This document shows positions 28,308-36,207 of a stretch of DNA of 64,000 bases, in pieces; positions within the stretch are counted from its first letter, which is position 1, and each line of letters opens with the position of its first letter. The notes below the pieces were generated by a model, which saw nothing but the letters and a program-made list of their open reading frames with translations, did not search any database and was not told where the DNA came from. Both the position numbers and the translations under genes were made by a program. Source of the stretch: Halomonas zincidurans B6 (GTDB lineage: Bacteria; Pseudomonadota; Gammaproteobacteria; Pseudomonadales; Halomonadaceae); assembly GCF_000731955.1 (NCBI RefSeq), contig NZ_JNCK01000001.1, positions 3,100,001-3,164,000 of the forward strand. Reading direction: 5' to 3'.

Positions 28308-28343
28308 CAATCCTAATTTAAGAATTACGTTCACATAAAATTG

Positions 28344-28712
28344 CTAACGAACTGAAATTTTAACCTCACTCCCCTTGCCCTGAGTCGACGAACGCGAGCG
28401 ATTGCCATCCTTGCGAATCTCGATTTCAATCCGTCCCGAGTCATTCAGCACCGTTACAGTCCCGGCAATCGCTTCACCGCTATAGGCATAACTGGCCGGA
28501 ACACTACCTGACTCCTCGAATTGCTGCTGCTTACCATTACTGCCGTTTACCGTCCAGGTTGCGCTATAGCGCGTTTCGTCGGTTCCGGTGATATTGATTT
28601 GAATGTTGTTCTCCGCATCCGATGCTGCTGACGACATATCGCCTCCCCATGCTGTGCTGATGGCGCCAAGACATGCCGTCAGCAGTATTAAGCGTCGCAA
28701 CCCGTTTGGCAT
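28344..28712 (-). CDS. small secreted beta-rich protein convergent to csgA; possible CsgC/CsgH-like curli inhibitor
   Basis: A 122-residue protein with a signal peptide (MPNGLRRLILLTACLGAIS, cleavage near STAWG). The mature part lacks Cys and alternates polar and hydrophobic residues in strand-like stretches (IQINITGT, RYSATWTV, GTVTVLND, RIEIEIRKDG, EVKISV), suggesting an Ig-like beta sandwich. Size, export and place beside curlin genes recall CsgC and CsgH, small periplasmic proteins that stop curlin from polymerising early. I recognise no diagnostic motif, so the role is inference only. AGGAGAG precedes the ATG. Confidence 0.6.
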   Translation of the reverse strand: MPNGLRRLILLTACLGAISTAWGGDMSSAASDAENNIQINITGTDETRYSATWTVNGSNGKQQQFEESGSVPASYAYSGEAIAGTVTVLNDSGRIEIEIRKDGNRSRSSTQGKGSEVKISVR

Positions 28713-28795
28713 GATCTCTCCTGTTAACAGGACGTATCCGAGACAGCCAGAGGCAATTTTTCCTGTCCGCCTACAGACTCGGCTTCGTCATGGAA

Positions 28796-30364
28796 TTACA
28801 AAAGACGCAATCGCTCCTGAATCAGCCCCACCAACGTCAGGTTGGCATTCTCGGCGGTGGTGTCCAGATGCAACAGGTGCAGCCGCTCATCCTCTTCGAA
28901 GGCTTCGAAATCGCGCTGCTGGCGCTCGAGCACGGCCAAACCGGCTTCCGAGGGATCGCCCCCACGCTTGGCACGCTTGACGATGCGAGCCCGCAACGTC
29001 TGATCATCGGCTTCGAAACTGACCATCAACACCGGCAATCCCCGCGCTTCGGCCTGTTGGCGCAGCAAGTCGCGCTGCTCGCGCTTCAGGCAGGTCGCGT
29101 CGATACATACCGGAAAGCCGGCCTCCAACAGTACGCCACTCAGTTGCGCCAGGCGTCGATAGGTCTGCTCGGTGGCTTGGCGGTTGTAGATATCCACCTC
29201 CGCCTGTCCGGTCTCGGCCTGTGGATTAAAGCCATACAGCCGCTTGCGCTCGACGTCGGAACGTAACCGGATTCCACCCAGGCGCTGGACCATCTCGCCG
29301 GTGAAACGGCTCTTGCCGCTGCCCGACACGCCCACCCCGATAACCAGATAAGGAAAGTTGAATTCGGCGTACTGCCCGGCCAGGGCGATGTAGCGGCGAT
29401 AATCGGCCATGATCGCCTGGCGGTCGACGCGGTGCAGTTCCGGCTGGTGATAGCCCAGCATCGCCACCTTGGCGCGTACCAGCGCACGATACAGCTTGTA
29501 GAAAGGCAACAGCCGCACCAACGTGTAATCGCCCGACAGTTCCAGATAGCGATTCAGGGTGTGATTGGCGAACGTCTGCTCGCCGCGCGCCTCGAGATCC
29601 ATGAGCAGGAAGGCAAGGTCGCTGCCGACATCGTTCCAGCGCAGCTCATCATTGTACTCGATACCATCGAAGAGCAGTACCTGACCCTCGTGCTGGACGG
29701 CATTGCCCAGATGGACGTCGCCGTGGGTTTCGCGCACGAAGCCTTCGCGATGGCGCCGATCGAACTCGCCGGCCAGCCGTTCGAAGGCTTCCGTCACCCA
29801 GGTGCTGAGATGTTCGAGGCGGCGCTGATCGGCGCCGCTCGGCAATCGCGCTGCGATCAGCTCGAACTCGCGGGTGAGGATGGCCCGCAGTGCATTCCGC
29901 GAGCCATGATCACTCTCGGAGGACAGGCACTCGGCGCCTTCATGAAACGCCACCAACTGGTCGACCAGATTGTCGAGCAATTCCAGCGAGAGTTCGCCGC
30001 TGGCCTGCAAGTGGCTGAAAAGATGGCGATTGCTGAACTGACGCATCTTCACGGCGTATTCGAAGGGCGCACTGGCGTCGTTGACCCGGGGGCGCTTTTC
30101 ATCGCCGGACAGCGCCACCACGCCGAGATACAGATTGGGCGACAAGCGGCGATTGAGGCGCACCTCCTGCTCGCACAAGCGCAGGCGCTTTTCGCATGTG
30201 GAAAAGTCCAGGAAGCTGCCGTAATCGAGGGGCTTCTTGATCTTGTAGGCGAAATCGCCGGTCAGCACGATCCACGAAATGTGCGTTTCGAAGACCTCGA
30301 TGGCCGTGACCGGGTGGTCGTAGCACACGGGGTCTCTGAGGGCATCGATCATCACCTGGCTCAC
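28796..30364 (-). CDS. fusion of aminoglycoside-phosphotransferase-like kinase and AAA/zeta-type P-loop kinase
   Basis: A 522-residue soluble protein. The N-terminal part (about 1-330) resembles the APH/choline kinase fold, with THGDVHLGN (catalytic Asp region) near 215 and LLFDGIEYND about 15 residues later. The C-terminal part (about 335-522) is a P-loop kinase with Walker A GVGVSGSGKSRF and DATCLKREQRDLLRQQA. This architecture is widespread in proteobacteria but its substrate is not established. It should not be read as an antibiotic-resistance gene. It lies just downstream of hemL on the same strand. Confidence 0.85.
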   Translation of the reverse strand: MSQVMIDALRDPVCYDHPVTAIEVFETHISWIVLTGDFAYKIKKPLDYGSFLDFSTCEKRLRLCEQEVRLNRRLSPNLYLGVVALSGDEKRPRVNDASAPFEYAVKMRQFSNRHLFSHLQASGELSLELLDNLVDQLVAFHEGAECLSSESDHGSRNALRAILTREFELIAARLPSGADQRRLEHLSTWVTEAFERLAGEFDRRHREGFVRETHGDVHLGNAVQHEGQVLLFDGIEYNDELRWNDVGSDLAFLLMDLEARGEQTFANHTLNRYLELSGDYTLVRLLPFYKLYRALVRAKVAMLGYHQPELHRVDRQAIMADYRRYIALAGQYAEFNFPYLVIGVGVSGSGKSRFTGEMVQRLGGIRLRSDVERKRLYGFNPQAETGQAEVDIYNRQATEQTYRRLAQLSGVLLEAGFPVCIDATCLKREQRDLLRQQAEARGLPVLMVSFEADDQTLRARIVKRAKRGGDPSEAGLAVLERQQRDFEAFEEDERLHLLHLDTTAENANLTLVGLIQERLRLL

Positions 30365-30391
30365 GGCAGTCTCCGACAGTCTGCAAATGGT

Positions 30392-31678
30392 TCAGCTTGC
30401 CATCCCCGCAAAAACGCCCGCCGCGGCGTCCAGCGTCTGACGGATATCCTCATCGCCATGGGCGCTCGACATGAAGCCGGCCTCGAAGGGCGAGGGCGCC
30501 AGGTAGACGCCATGGTCGAGCATCGCGACGAAGAAGCGGCAAAACTGAGCGGCGTCGCAGGCGGTCGCCTGGGCGAAATTCTCGACCCGGGACTGGCCGG
30601 TAAAGAAGACTCCGAACATGCCTCCGGCTCGCTGCGTGATCAGTTCGATACCGGCATCGGCGGCGCGCTGCTCGAGCCCGTCGCACAAGGTTGCCACCCG
30701 TGCGGCCAACGCCTCGTGGAAACCCGGCTCGCGCACCTTGCCGAGCAGCGTGACCCCGGCGGCCATGGCCAGCGGATTGCCGGACAGCGTACCGGCCTGA
30801 TAGACCGGCCCCAGCGGCGAGATCTGCGCCATGATTGCCTGCTTGCCACCGAAGGCGCCCACCGGCATGCCGCCACCGACGATCTTGCCCAGGCAGGTCA
30901 GATCCGGGGTCACCGCGTAATGCGCCTGAGCGCCGCCCAGCGCAACGCGAAAACCGGTCATCACCTCGTCGAAGATCAGTACGCTGGCGTACTGGTCGCA
31001 GCGTTCGCGCAGCGCCTCGAGAAAGCCCGGCTTCGGCGGGATGCAATTCATGTTGCCGGCGACCGGTTCAACGATCAGCCCGGCGATCTCGTCGCCGATC
31101 TCGGCGAAACAGGCATCCAGCGCGTCGATGTCGTTGTAGGGCAGGGTGATGGTGTGCTCGGCGAGCGAGACAGGGATGCCCGGCGAACTCGGCTCGCCAT
31201 GGGTCAGCGCCCCCGAGCCGGCCTTGACCAGCAACGAGTCGGTATGGCCGTGGTAGTTGCCCTCGAACTTGACGATCTTGTCGCGCCCGGTATAACCACG
31301 CGCCAGACGCACCGCCGACATCGTCGCTTCGGTGCCGGAATTGACCATCCGCACCATCTCGATCGACGGAATGATCTCGCAGATCAGATCCGCCATGGTG
31401 GTCTCGATGGCGGTCGGCGTGCCGAACGACAGCCCGGCATCGAGCCGCTCGCGCACCGCGCCGAGCACCTCGGGGTCGGCATGGCCGGTGATCATCGGCC
31501 CCCACGAACCGACGTAGTCGATGTAGCGCTTGCCCTCGACGTCGAACAGATAGGCGCCCTGGGCGCGTTCCATGAACAGCGGCGGACGATCCATGCCCTT
31601 GAAGGCCCTGACCGGTGAATTCACGCCCCCCGGGATATGCCGGCAGGCCTGTTCGAAAAGTTCGGCGGATGTGGTCAT
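30392..31678 (-). CDS. hemL: glutamate-1-semialdehyde 2,1-aminomutase
   Basis: A 428-residue PLP enzyme that makes 5-aminolevulinate from glutamate-1-semialdehyde, the last step of the C5 route into heme. The start MTTSAELFEQACRHIPGGVNSPVRAF is typical. FDEVMTGFRVALGGAQ contains the PLP-ring Asp, and the Schiff-base Lys lies in CLGKIVGGGMPVGAFGG near residue 265. A perfect DnaA-box sequence lies about 20 bases ahead of the gene. Confidence 0.98.
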   Translation of the reverse strand: MTTSAELFEQACRHIPGGVNSPVRAFKGMDRPPLFMERAQGAYLFDVEGKRYIDYVGSWGPMITGHADPEVLGAVRERLDAGLSFGTPTAIETTMADLICEIIPSIEMVRMVNSGTEATMSAVRLARGYTGRDKIVKFEGNYHGHTDSLLVKAGSGALTHGEPSSPGIPVSLAEHTITLPYNDIDALDACFAEIGDEIAGLIVEPVAGNMNCIPPKPGFLEALRERCDQYASVLIFDEVMTGFRVALGGAQAHYAVTPDLTCLGKIVGGGMPVGAFGGKQAIMAQISPLGPVYQAGTLSGNPLAMAAGVTLLGKVREPGFHEALAARVATLCDGLEQRAADAGIELITQRAGGMFGVFFTGQSRVENFAQATACDAAQFCRFFVAMLDHGVYLAPSPFEAGFMSSAHGDEDIRQTLDAAAGVFAGMAS

Positions 31679-31697
31679 GTCGGCCTCGCGTCAGGTT

Positions 31698-31706
31698 TGT
31701 GGATAA
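31698..31706 (+). promoter_or_regulatory. perfect DnaA-box sequence upstream of hemL
   Basis: TGTGGATAA, the reverse complement of the DnaA consensus TTATCCACA, in the short hemL-thiE gap. TGTGGACAA (one mismatch) follows about 45 bases on. A 9-mer can occur by chance, so regulatory meaning is uncertain. Confidence 0.4.
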
Positions 31707-31753
31707 CTCTCTGGACAGTTGGAATAACTTACGGTTGGCAGCTTGTGGACAAC

Positions 31754-32413
31754 CTATGCGTAACCGGCATGCTGCCGCAACCCGGCGACACGGCCAGTCG
31801 GGTCGTCACCGCCGAATACCGCGTAAACCGTCGCCAGCAGGTCGCCCCCGGCATGCCGCACCCTGGCCACATTGTCGACGTCCAGCCCACCGATGGCCAC
31901 CCGCGGCAGGCCGAAGCGCGCCGCCTCGGCGAGCAGTTCAAGTGGCGCCGGCGAAGCCTCGGGCTTGGTCTGCGAGGCGAAGAAGCGGCCGAAGGCCAGG
32001 TAGCTGGCGCCTGCTGCGGCGGCCCGCTCGGCGATGGCCAGACTGGCATAGCAGCTGGCGCCGATGATCGGTTCGCTGCCGAGTAGACGGCGCGCCTCGT
32101 CCAGCGAAGTATCTTGCTCGCCGAGATGCAGGCCGACGCCGTCGAAGCCGGCCACGCGCAAGCGACGCGTCAGCGCGAGGTCGTCGTTGATGATCAGCGG
32201 CACGTCGAAGCGCCGGCACAGGGCGGCCAGTGCCTGCGATTGTCGCCAGCGGCGTGCGTCGTCGGTGGACTTGTCGCGATACTGCAGCAGCGCCAGGCCG
32301 CCCTGCAACGCCGCCTCACAGGCCGCGATCAATCGCTCATCGTCGGGCAACAGGCTGCTGTCGGTAATCGCGTAGATACCCCGCTGCCAGCTCATGCTTC
32401 GTTGCCAACTCAT
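31754..32413 (-). CDS. thiE: thiamine phosphate synthase
   Basis: ThiE joins hydroxymethylpyrimidine diphosphate and the thiazole phosphate to give thiamine phosphate. The 219-residue TIM barrel starts GIYAITDSSLLP; QYRDK (near 51), LIINDDLAL and GVHLGEQD-like VGLHLGEQD, and the phosphate-binding IGGLDVDNV are present. The first of two Met codons gives an ATGA overlap with the thiD stop, so that start is preferred. Confidence 0.95.
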   Translation of the reverse strand: MSWQRSMSWQRGIYAITDSSLLPDDERLIAACEAALQGGLALLQYRDKSTDDARRWRQSQALAALCRRFDVPLIINDDLALTRRLRVAGFDGVGLHLGEQDTSLDEARRLLGSEPIIGASCYASLAIAERAAAAGASYLAFGRFFASQTKPEASPAPLELLAEAARFGLPRVAIGGLDVDNVARVRHAGGDLLATVYAVFGGDDPTGRVAGLRQHAGYA

Positions 32414-33243
32414 AGACTGTCTTCCTCGACGGTGAACGGCGTCGGCTGCTGCCACAGCCGACGCGGCAGGACTTGGCCATTGCCGCCTGGCCGCCAGCCG
32501 TGACGCAGGCTGTGCCAGGCAAAACGCTGGGCCTGTTCGCAAGCGCTTACCAAGCGTTCGCCGGCCGCCAGCCGGGCGGCCAATGCGGAGGCCAGGGTAC
32601 AGCCGGAGCCATGGTAGTGATTCGCCAGCCGCGGCCATTGCCATTGGCGGCTACTGTCGGGCGTGTGCAGGGTATGCACCACCTGGTCGGCAGCGGTGCC
32701 GGGGACCGGCTCGTCGGTGGCGGTGATCAGCAACGCCTGGCAGCCCAGCGACAGCAGCTCGACGACGCGCTCGACATCCTCGCTCTGATTACCGGCCAGA
32801 CGCGCCAGCTCGCGGCGATTGGGAGTCAATACATCGACCAGCGGCAGCAGCCGGCGGCGCAGGTCGTCGACCAGCTCGCGGGAACTCAGTTCGCTGCCGC
32901 CGCCGGCGCTGAGTACCGGATCGATCACCACCGGTACCCCAGGGCAGGCGCGGATCACGTCCTCCACGGCATCGAGGGTTTGCTCGGCGGCGATCAGACC
33001 CACCTTGATCGCAGCGATCTCGAACTCGTCGAGCAGCGGCCAGACCATGTCGCGCACGCTATCGCCGGGGCACGGCATGACCCGCAGTACATCGCGGGTA
33101 GTCTGTACCGTCAGACTGGTCGGCACGGTGAGCGCCCAGCCGCCACAGGCGGCGATCGCCTCGCCATCGGCGATCAGTCCGGCGCCGCCGGTGGGGTCGT
33201 GGCCGCCCAGCGCGAGCACCACGGGAAGCTTGGCATCGTGCAT
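32410..33243 (-). CDS. thiD: hydroxymethylpyrimidine/phosphomethylpyrimidine kinase
   Basis: ThiD phosphorylates hydroxymethylpyrimidine twice for thiamine synthesis and salvage. It is a ribokinase-fold enzyme of 277 residues: ALGGHDPTGGAGLIAD near the N terminus, TSLTVQ, VIDPVLSAGGG near 110, LTPNRRELARLAG, and the catalytic anion-hole NHYHGSGCTLASALAA near 210. The ATG overlaps the hemJ stop by one base (TGATG) and its own stop overlaps thiE, so hemJ-thiD-thiE form one tightly packed unit. Confidence 0.95.
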   Translation of the reverse strand: MHDAKLPVVLALGGHDPTGGAGLIADGEAIAACGGWALTVPTSLTVQTTRDVLRVMPCPGDSVRDMVWPLLDEFEIAAIKVGLIAAEQTLDAVEDVIRACPGVPVVIDPVLSAGGGSELSSRELVDDLRRRLLPLVDVLTPNRRELARLAGNQSEDVERVVELLSLGCQALLITATDEPVPGTAADQVVHTLHTPDSSRQWQWPRLANHYHGSGCTLASALAARLAAGERLVSACEQAQRFAWHSLRHGWRPGGNGQVLPRRLWQQPTPFTVEEDSL

Positions 33244-33674
33244 CAGAACGGCTTCACCACGACCAGGATGAGGATCAGCACCAACGCAATGGTCGGTGCC
33301 TCGTTGAAGGCCCGGAAGAAGCGCTCCGACTTTTCGCAGGTACCCGCTGCCAGGCGCTTCATGTAGACCAGGCACATATGGTGGTAGCCGATCAACGCAG
33401 CGACCAGCAGCAATTTGGCATGCAGCCAGGCTTGTGTGAGGAAACCGGGCACCAGGTAGATCAGCCAACCGCCGAACAGCACCACGGCGATCATCGAGGG
33501 AGTCATGATCGCGCGATACAGCTTGCGCTCCATCACCTTGAAATAGTCGATGGCTTGCGTATCGCCCTTGTCACGTGCCTGGGCGTGGTAGACGAATAGT
33601 CGCGGCAGGTAGAACAGCGCCGCGAACCAGGTCACCACGGCCAACAGGTGAAGGGCTTTTATCCATGGATACAT
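33243..33674 (-). CDS. hemJ: protoporphyrinogen oxidase HemJ (CopD-like membrane protein)
   Basis: A 143-residue protein with four membrane helices that oxidises protoporphyrinogen IX to protoporphyrin IX, the penultimate heme step in many proteobacteria. Family residues are seen in WIKALHLLAVVTWFAALFYLPRLFVYHA (conserved His and Arg) and in LHAKLLLVAALIGYHH, followed by the FRAFNEAPT segment near the C terminus. hemJ, thiD, thiE and hemL point the same way, combining heme and thiamine genes. Confidence 0.9.
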   Translation of the reverse strand: MYPWIKALHLLAVVTWFAALFYLPRLFVYHAQARDKGDTQAIDYFKVMERKLYRAIMTPSMIAVVLFGGWLIYLVPGFLTQAWLHAKLLLVAALIGYHHMCLVYMKRLAAGTCEKSERFFRAFNEAPTIALVLILILVVVKPF

Positions 33675-33740
33675 GGCATCTCCTCGATAGGACTGGCTGA
33701 ATTCAGCGCTTGTAACGCCAATCAGGGCTTGTAGCGCCGG

Positions 33741-35489
33741 TCAGGGTTTATAGCGATAGTAGCTCTCGATGGCGCTGCGGGTGATGATACCGGAAATCTT
33801 CTGGATCATCGGCGCCGTGGTGTGCTGAACGTAGAGCGCGTCGACGCCATAGTCGTTGAGACGATCGAAGGCTTCGCTGAGCGTCGCCTGGAGATGAATG
33901 GGCGCCAGCTCGAGGCGCTGACCGGGGATTTCCAGCAGATCGATACCGCGCTCATCGAGCTCCTGCTCGTCGAGCAGCGCCCGCGCCAGGTCGGCGGCCT
34001 TGAGCGCCAAGGGCGACTTGTCGTCGCTGGAACGGATGATCACCAGCCAGGTGGGCTTGTCGTCGAGCAACTTGCGCGCCTGCTCGGGGGTGATCCTGCG
34101 CTGGGTGCGCGCCACGCTGCGTTCCATCACCGCCGGCACCGCGACCCGCGACAGCGCCTGCATCAATGGCTGCTGCAACCGATGCAGGCCATGCTGCGTC
34201 TGGGTCACGAAGAATCCCTGGCATCCACAGATCTGACGTGAAGTGAGCATCGCCACCGCCACCGACAACATGCCCGGCAGGATGATATTGGGATTGTGGG
34301 TCAGCTCGAGCAGTGCCATCAGCGCCGCCAACGGCGCCTGCAGCACCGCCCCCATCATCGCCGCCATGCCCAGCATGGCGTAGAACGTGGCATCGGAGGC
34401 GACCTGTGGCCACAGCCAGCCTCCCAGCATCCCGCACAGCGCCCCCGCAGCGGCACCCACCACCAGTATCGGCCCGATGATGCTGACCGACACGCCACAG
34501 GCAACGGCGCCGGCGGTCAGCAACAGCTTGCCGATGGCAACGGCCACCAGAACGTCCGTGGCCACGTTGCCGGCCAATGCGGCACCCAGCGTGTCATAGC
34601 CCATGCCCTGGACCTGGGGATACCACCAGGCCACGGCGCCGACGCTCACACCGACCAAGGCCAGGCGCAACCATCCCGGCACGGACTTCAGGTATGCGTC
34701 GCTGCGGGCCATGTGGACGAACAGACCGGCAAGCAGCCCGATGATCAAGGCGGTGACGATGATCCACGGTAAGTCGATCAACGATCCCAGGCTCACCGGC
34801 GGCACCTGGAAGGCCGGCGTGCTGCCGTAAACCAGCTGCGCGACCACCGCTCCCGTGCTCGATGCCAGGATCACCGGCAGGAAACCGGCCGTGGTGTATT
34901 CCATCATCACCACTTCCATGGCGAAGATGACCCCGGCGATGGGTGTGTTGAATGACACCGCGATGCCTGCGGCCGTGCCGCACCCGACCAACACCCGCAA
35001 GCTGTTGTGAGGCAGGCGCAGACCCTGACCAAGCCCACTGGAGGCCGCCGCAGCGAGATGGATAGCCGGCCCCTCGCGCCCGGCAGAGAGCCCGCCGACG
35101 ACGGAAACGATCCCGATCCACCACTGGTTGATCCAGTTGCGTAGCGGAAAACGACCCTGATGATAACTGAGCCGATCGATGACATGAGCAACGCCGATCT
35201 TGCGTGCCTGGCGTGGCTGGCGCCACAGCCAGACGCCGATCAGCGTGACCGCGGCGATCGGCAACAGCGAGCGCAGGTAGGGCGACAGTGCCTCGAAGGA
35301 TTCGATGTTGCCTTGTGGCATCAGCAGCCAGGCACCCACGCCGAGAAGCAACCGGAAGATGACCATCACGCCACCGGTCACCAGACCCGATGCAACCCCG
35401 AGCACACAGAGCTGGGGCAGCGCGTCGACACTGGCCAACTGGCGACGAAAACGCTCGAGGCTAAGATCGGGCAAGGGCAGACGAGGCAA
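33741..35489 (-). CDS. ClC-family chloride channel/transporter with C-terminal CBS region
   Basis: A 582-residue membrane protein: about ten to twelve hydrophobic segments up to residue 420, then a cytoplasmic region (about 450-582) with CBS-like features (RITPEQARKLLDDKPTWLVI, ATLSEAFDRLNDYGVDALYV). The selectivity segment GREGPAIHL near residue 138 keeps the gating Glu found in ClC proteins. The GSGIP motif is not evident. Direction (H+/Cl- exchange or channel) cannot be told. Cl- handling would suit a halophile. Confidence 0.9.
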   Translation of the reverse strand: MPRLPLPDLSLERFRRQLASVDALPQLCVLGVASGLVTGGVMVIFRLLLGVGAWLLMPQGNIESFEALSPYLRSLLPIAAVTLIGVWLWRQPRQARKIGVAHVIDRLSYHQGRFPLRNWINQWWIGIVSVVGGLSAGREGPAIHLAAAASSGLGQGLRLPHNSLRVLVGCGTAAGIAVSFNTPIAGVIFAMEVVMMEYTTAGFLPVILASSTGAVVAQLVYGSTPAFQVPPVSLGSLIDLPWIIVTALIIGLLAGLFVHMARSDAYLKSVPGWLRLALVGVSVGAVAWWYPQVQGMGYDTLGAALAGNVATDVLVAVAIGKLLLTAGAVACGVSVSIIGPILVVGAAAGALCGMLGGWLWPQVASDATFYAMLGMAAMMGAVLQAPLAALMALLELTHNPNIILPGMLSVAVAMLTSRQICGCQGFFVTQTQHGLHRLQQPLMQALSRVAVPAVMERSVARTQRRITPEQARKLLDDKPTWLVIIRSSDDKSPLALKAADLARALLDEQELDERGIDLLEIPGQRLELAPIHLQATLSEAFDRLNDYGVDALYVQHTTAPMIQKISGIITRSAIESYYRYKP

Positions 35490-35634
35490 GACATGTTCCT
35501 TACAGTCTGGCTGGGAAGACTGGCGATTAGGCCAGAGAAGTCACCCACACCCTGTGTATCATATTTCAAGGTCAACGTCTTAGCCGCCGGCGGCCACTTG
35601 TGCGCTGGCAAAAGTTGACCCTTTTGCTGGGGAT

Positions 35635-35643
35635 TGTGGATAA
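35635..35643 (+). promoter_or_regulatory. perfect DnaA-box sequence upstream of erpA
   Basis: TGTGGATAA in the ClC-erpA divergent region, about 70 bases ahead of the erpA ATG. It is the second of three exact copies in intergenic DNA here (others at 31698 and 40015). Confidence 0.4.
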
Positions 35644-35712
35644 TTGGCCCAGTCACCGACGAAAGTAAGTCACCGACGAAATAAGTCACTCACGGATTCC
35701 TGGAGGCCCCAC

Positions 35713-36066
35713 ATGAGCGGTGCCGCATCCTTCGCCCCCACGCCGTTGCTGATGACCGATTCGGCCGTTCATCGCCTGCGCGCGCTGGCCGACGAGGAGA
35801 GCAATACGTCCCTCAAACTGCGCGTCTACGTCACCGGCGGCGGCTGCTCGGGCTTTCAATACGGCTTCGATTTCGCCGACACCGTCGCCGAGGACGATAC
35901 CCTGATCGAGATCAATGACGTCGCGATGGTCGTGGATCCGCTGTCCTATCAGTATCTGGTCGGCTCGACCGTCGACTTCGAGGAAGGACTGGCCGGCGCG
36001 CGGTTTCTGATCAAGAACCCCAATGCCAGCTCGACCTGCGGCTGCGGCGCCTCGTTCATGGTCTGA
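35713..36066 (+). CDS. erpA: iron-sulfur cluster insertion protein ErpA
   Basis: A 117-residue A-type carrier that delivers Fe-S clusters to target enzymes, including those of isoprenoid synthesis and respiration. The three cluster-binding cysteines are in GGGCSGFQYGF near residue 44 and TCGCGASF at the C terminus. The ATG follows a GGAGGCC site; the frame is open 23 codons further upstream without homology. In this genome its substrates would include NuoG and other complex I subunits. Confidence 0.96.
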   Translation: MSGAASFAPTPLLMTDSAVHRLRALADEESNTSLKLRVYVTGGGCSGFQYGFDFADTVAEDDTLIEINDVAMVVDPLSYQYLVGSTVDFEEGLAGARFLIKNPNASSTCGCGASFMV

Positions 36067-36199
36067 ACCGCCGGTTCCTACATCGACCGAGTCAAGGCTC
36101 GCACCAACCCCTGCTTGACGGCTTCCCGGGAACTCGCCAAGGTAAAAGGCGTGTTCCAATGAATAAAATTTCCAACTGGGGAACCCCATGAAAAGCAAT

Positions 36200-36207
36200 A
36201 CATTCAA
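36200..36207 (+). repeat. target site duplication, left copy
   Basis: ACATTCAA immediately left of the IS end. An identical copy lies at 37557-37564. Eight bases is the usual duplication length of ISL3-family elements. Confidence 0.95.

Noticed and set aside
36067..36187. Short gene between erpA and the interrupted binding protein (ATG at 36160)
   Set aside because: The frame ends after 11 codons and has no homology; the region is better read as leader of the binding-protein gene.
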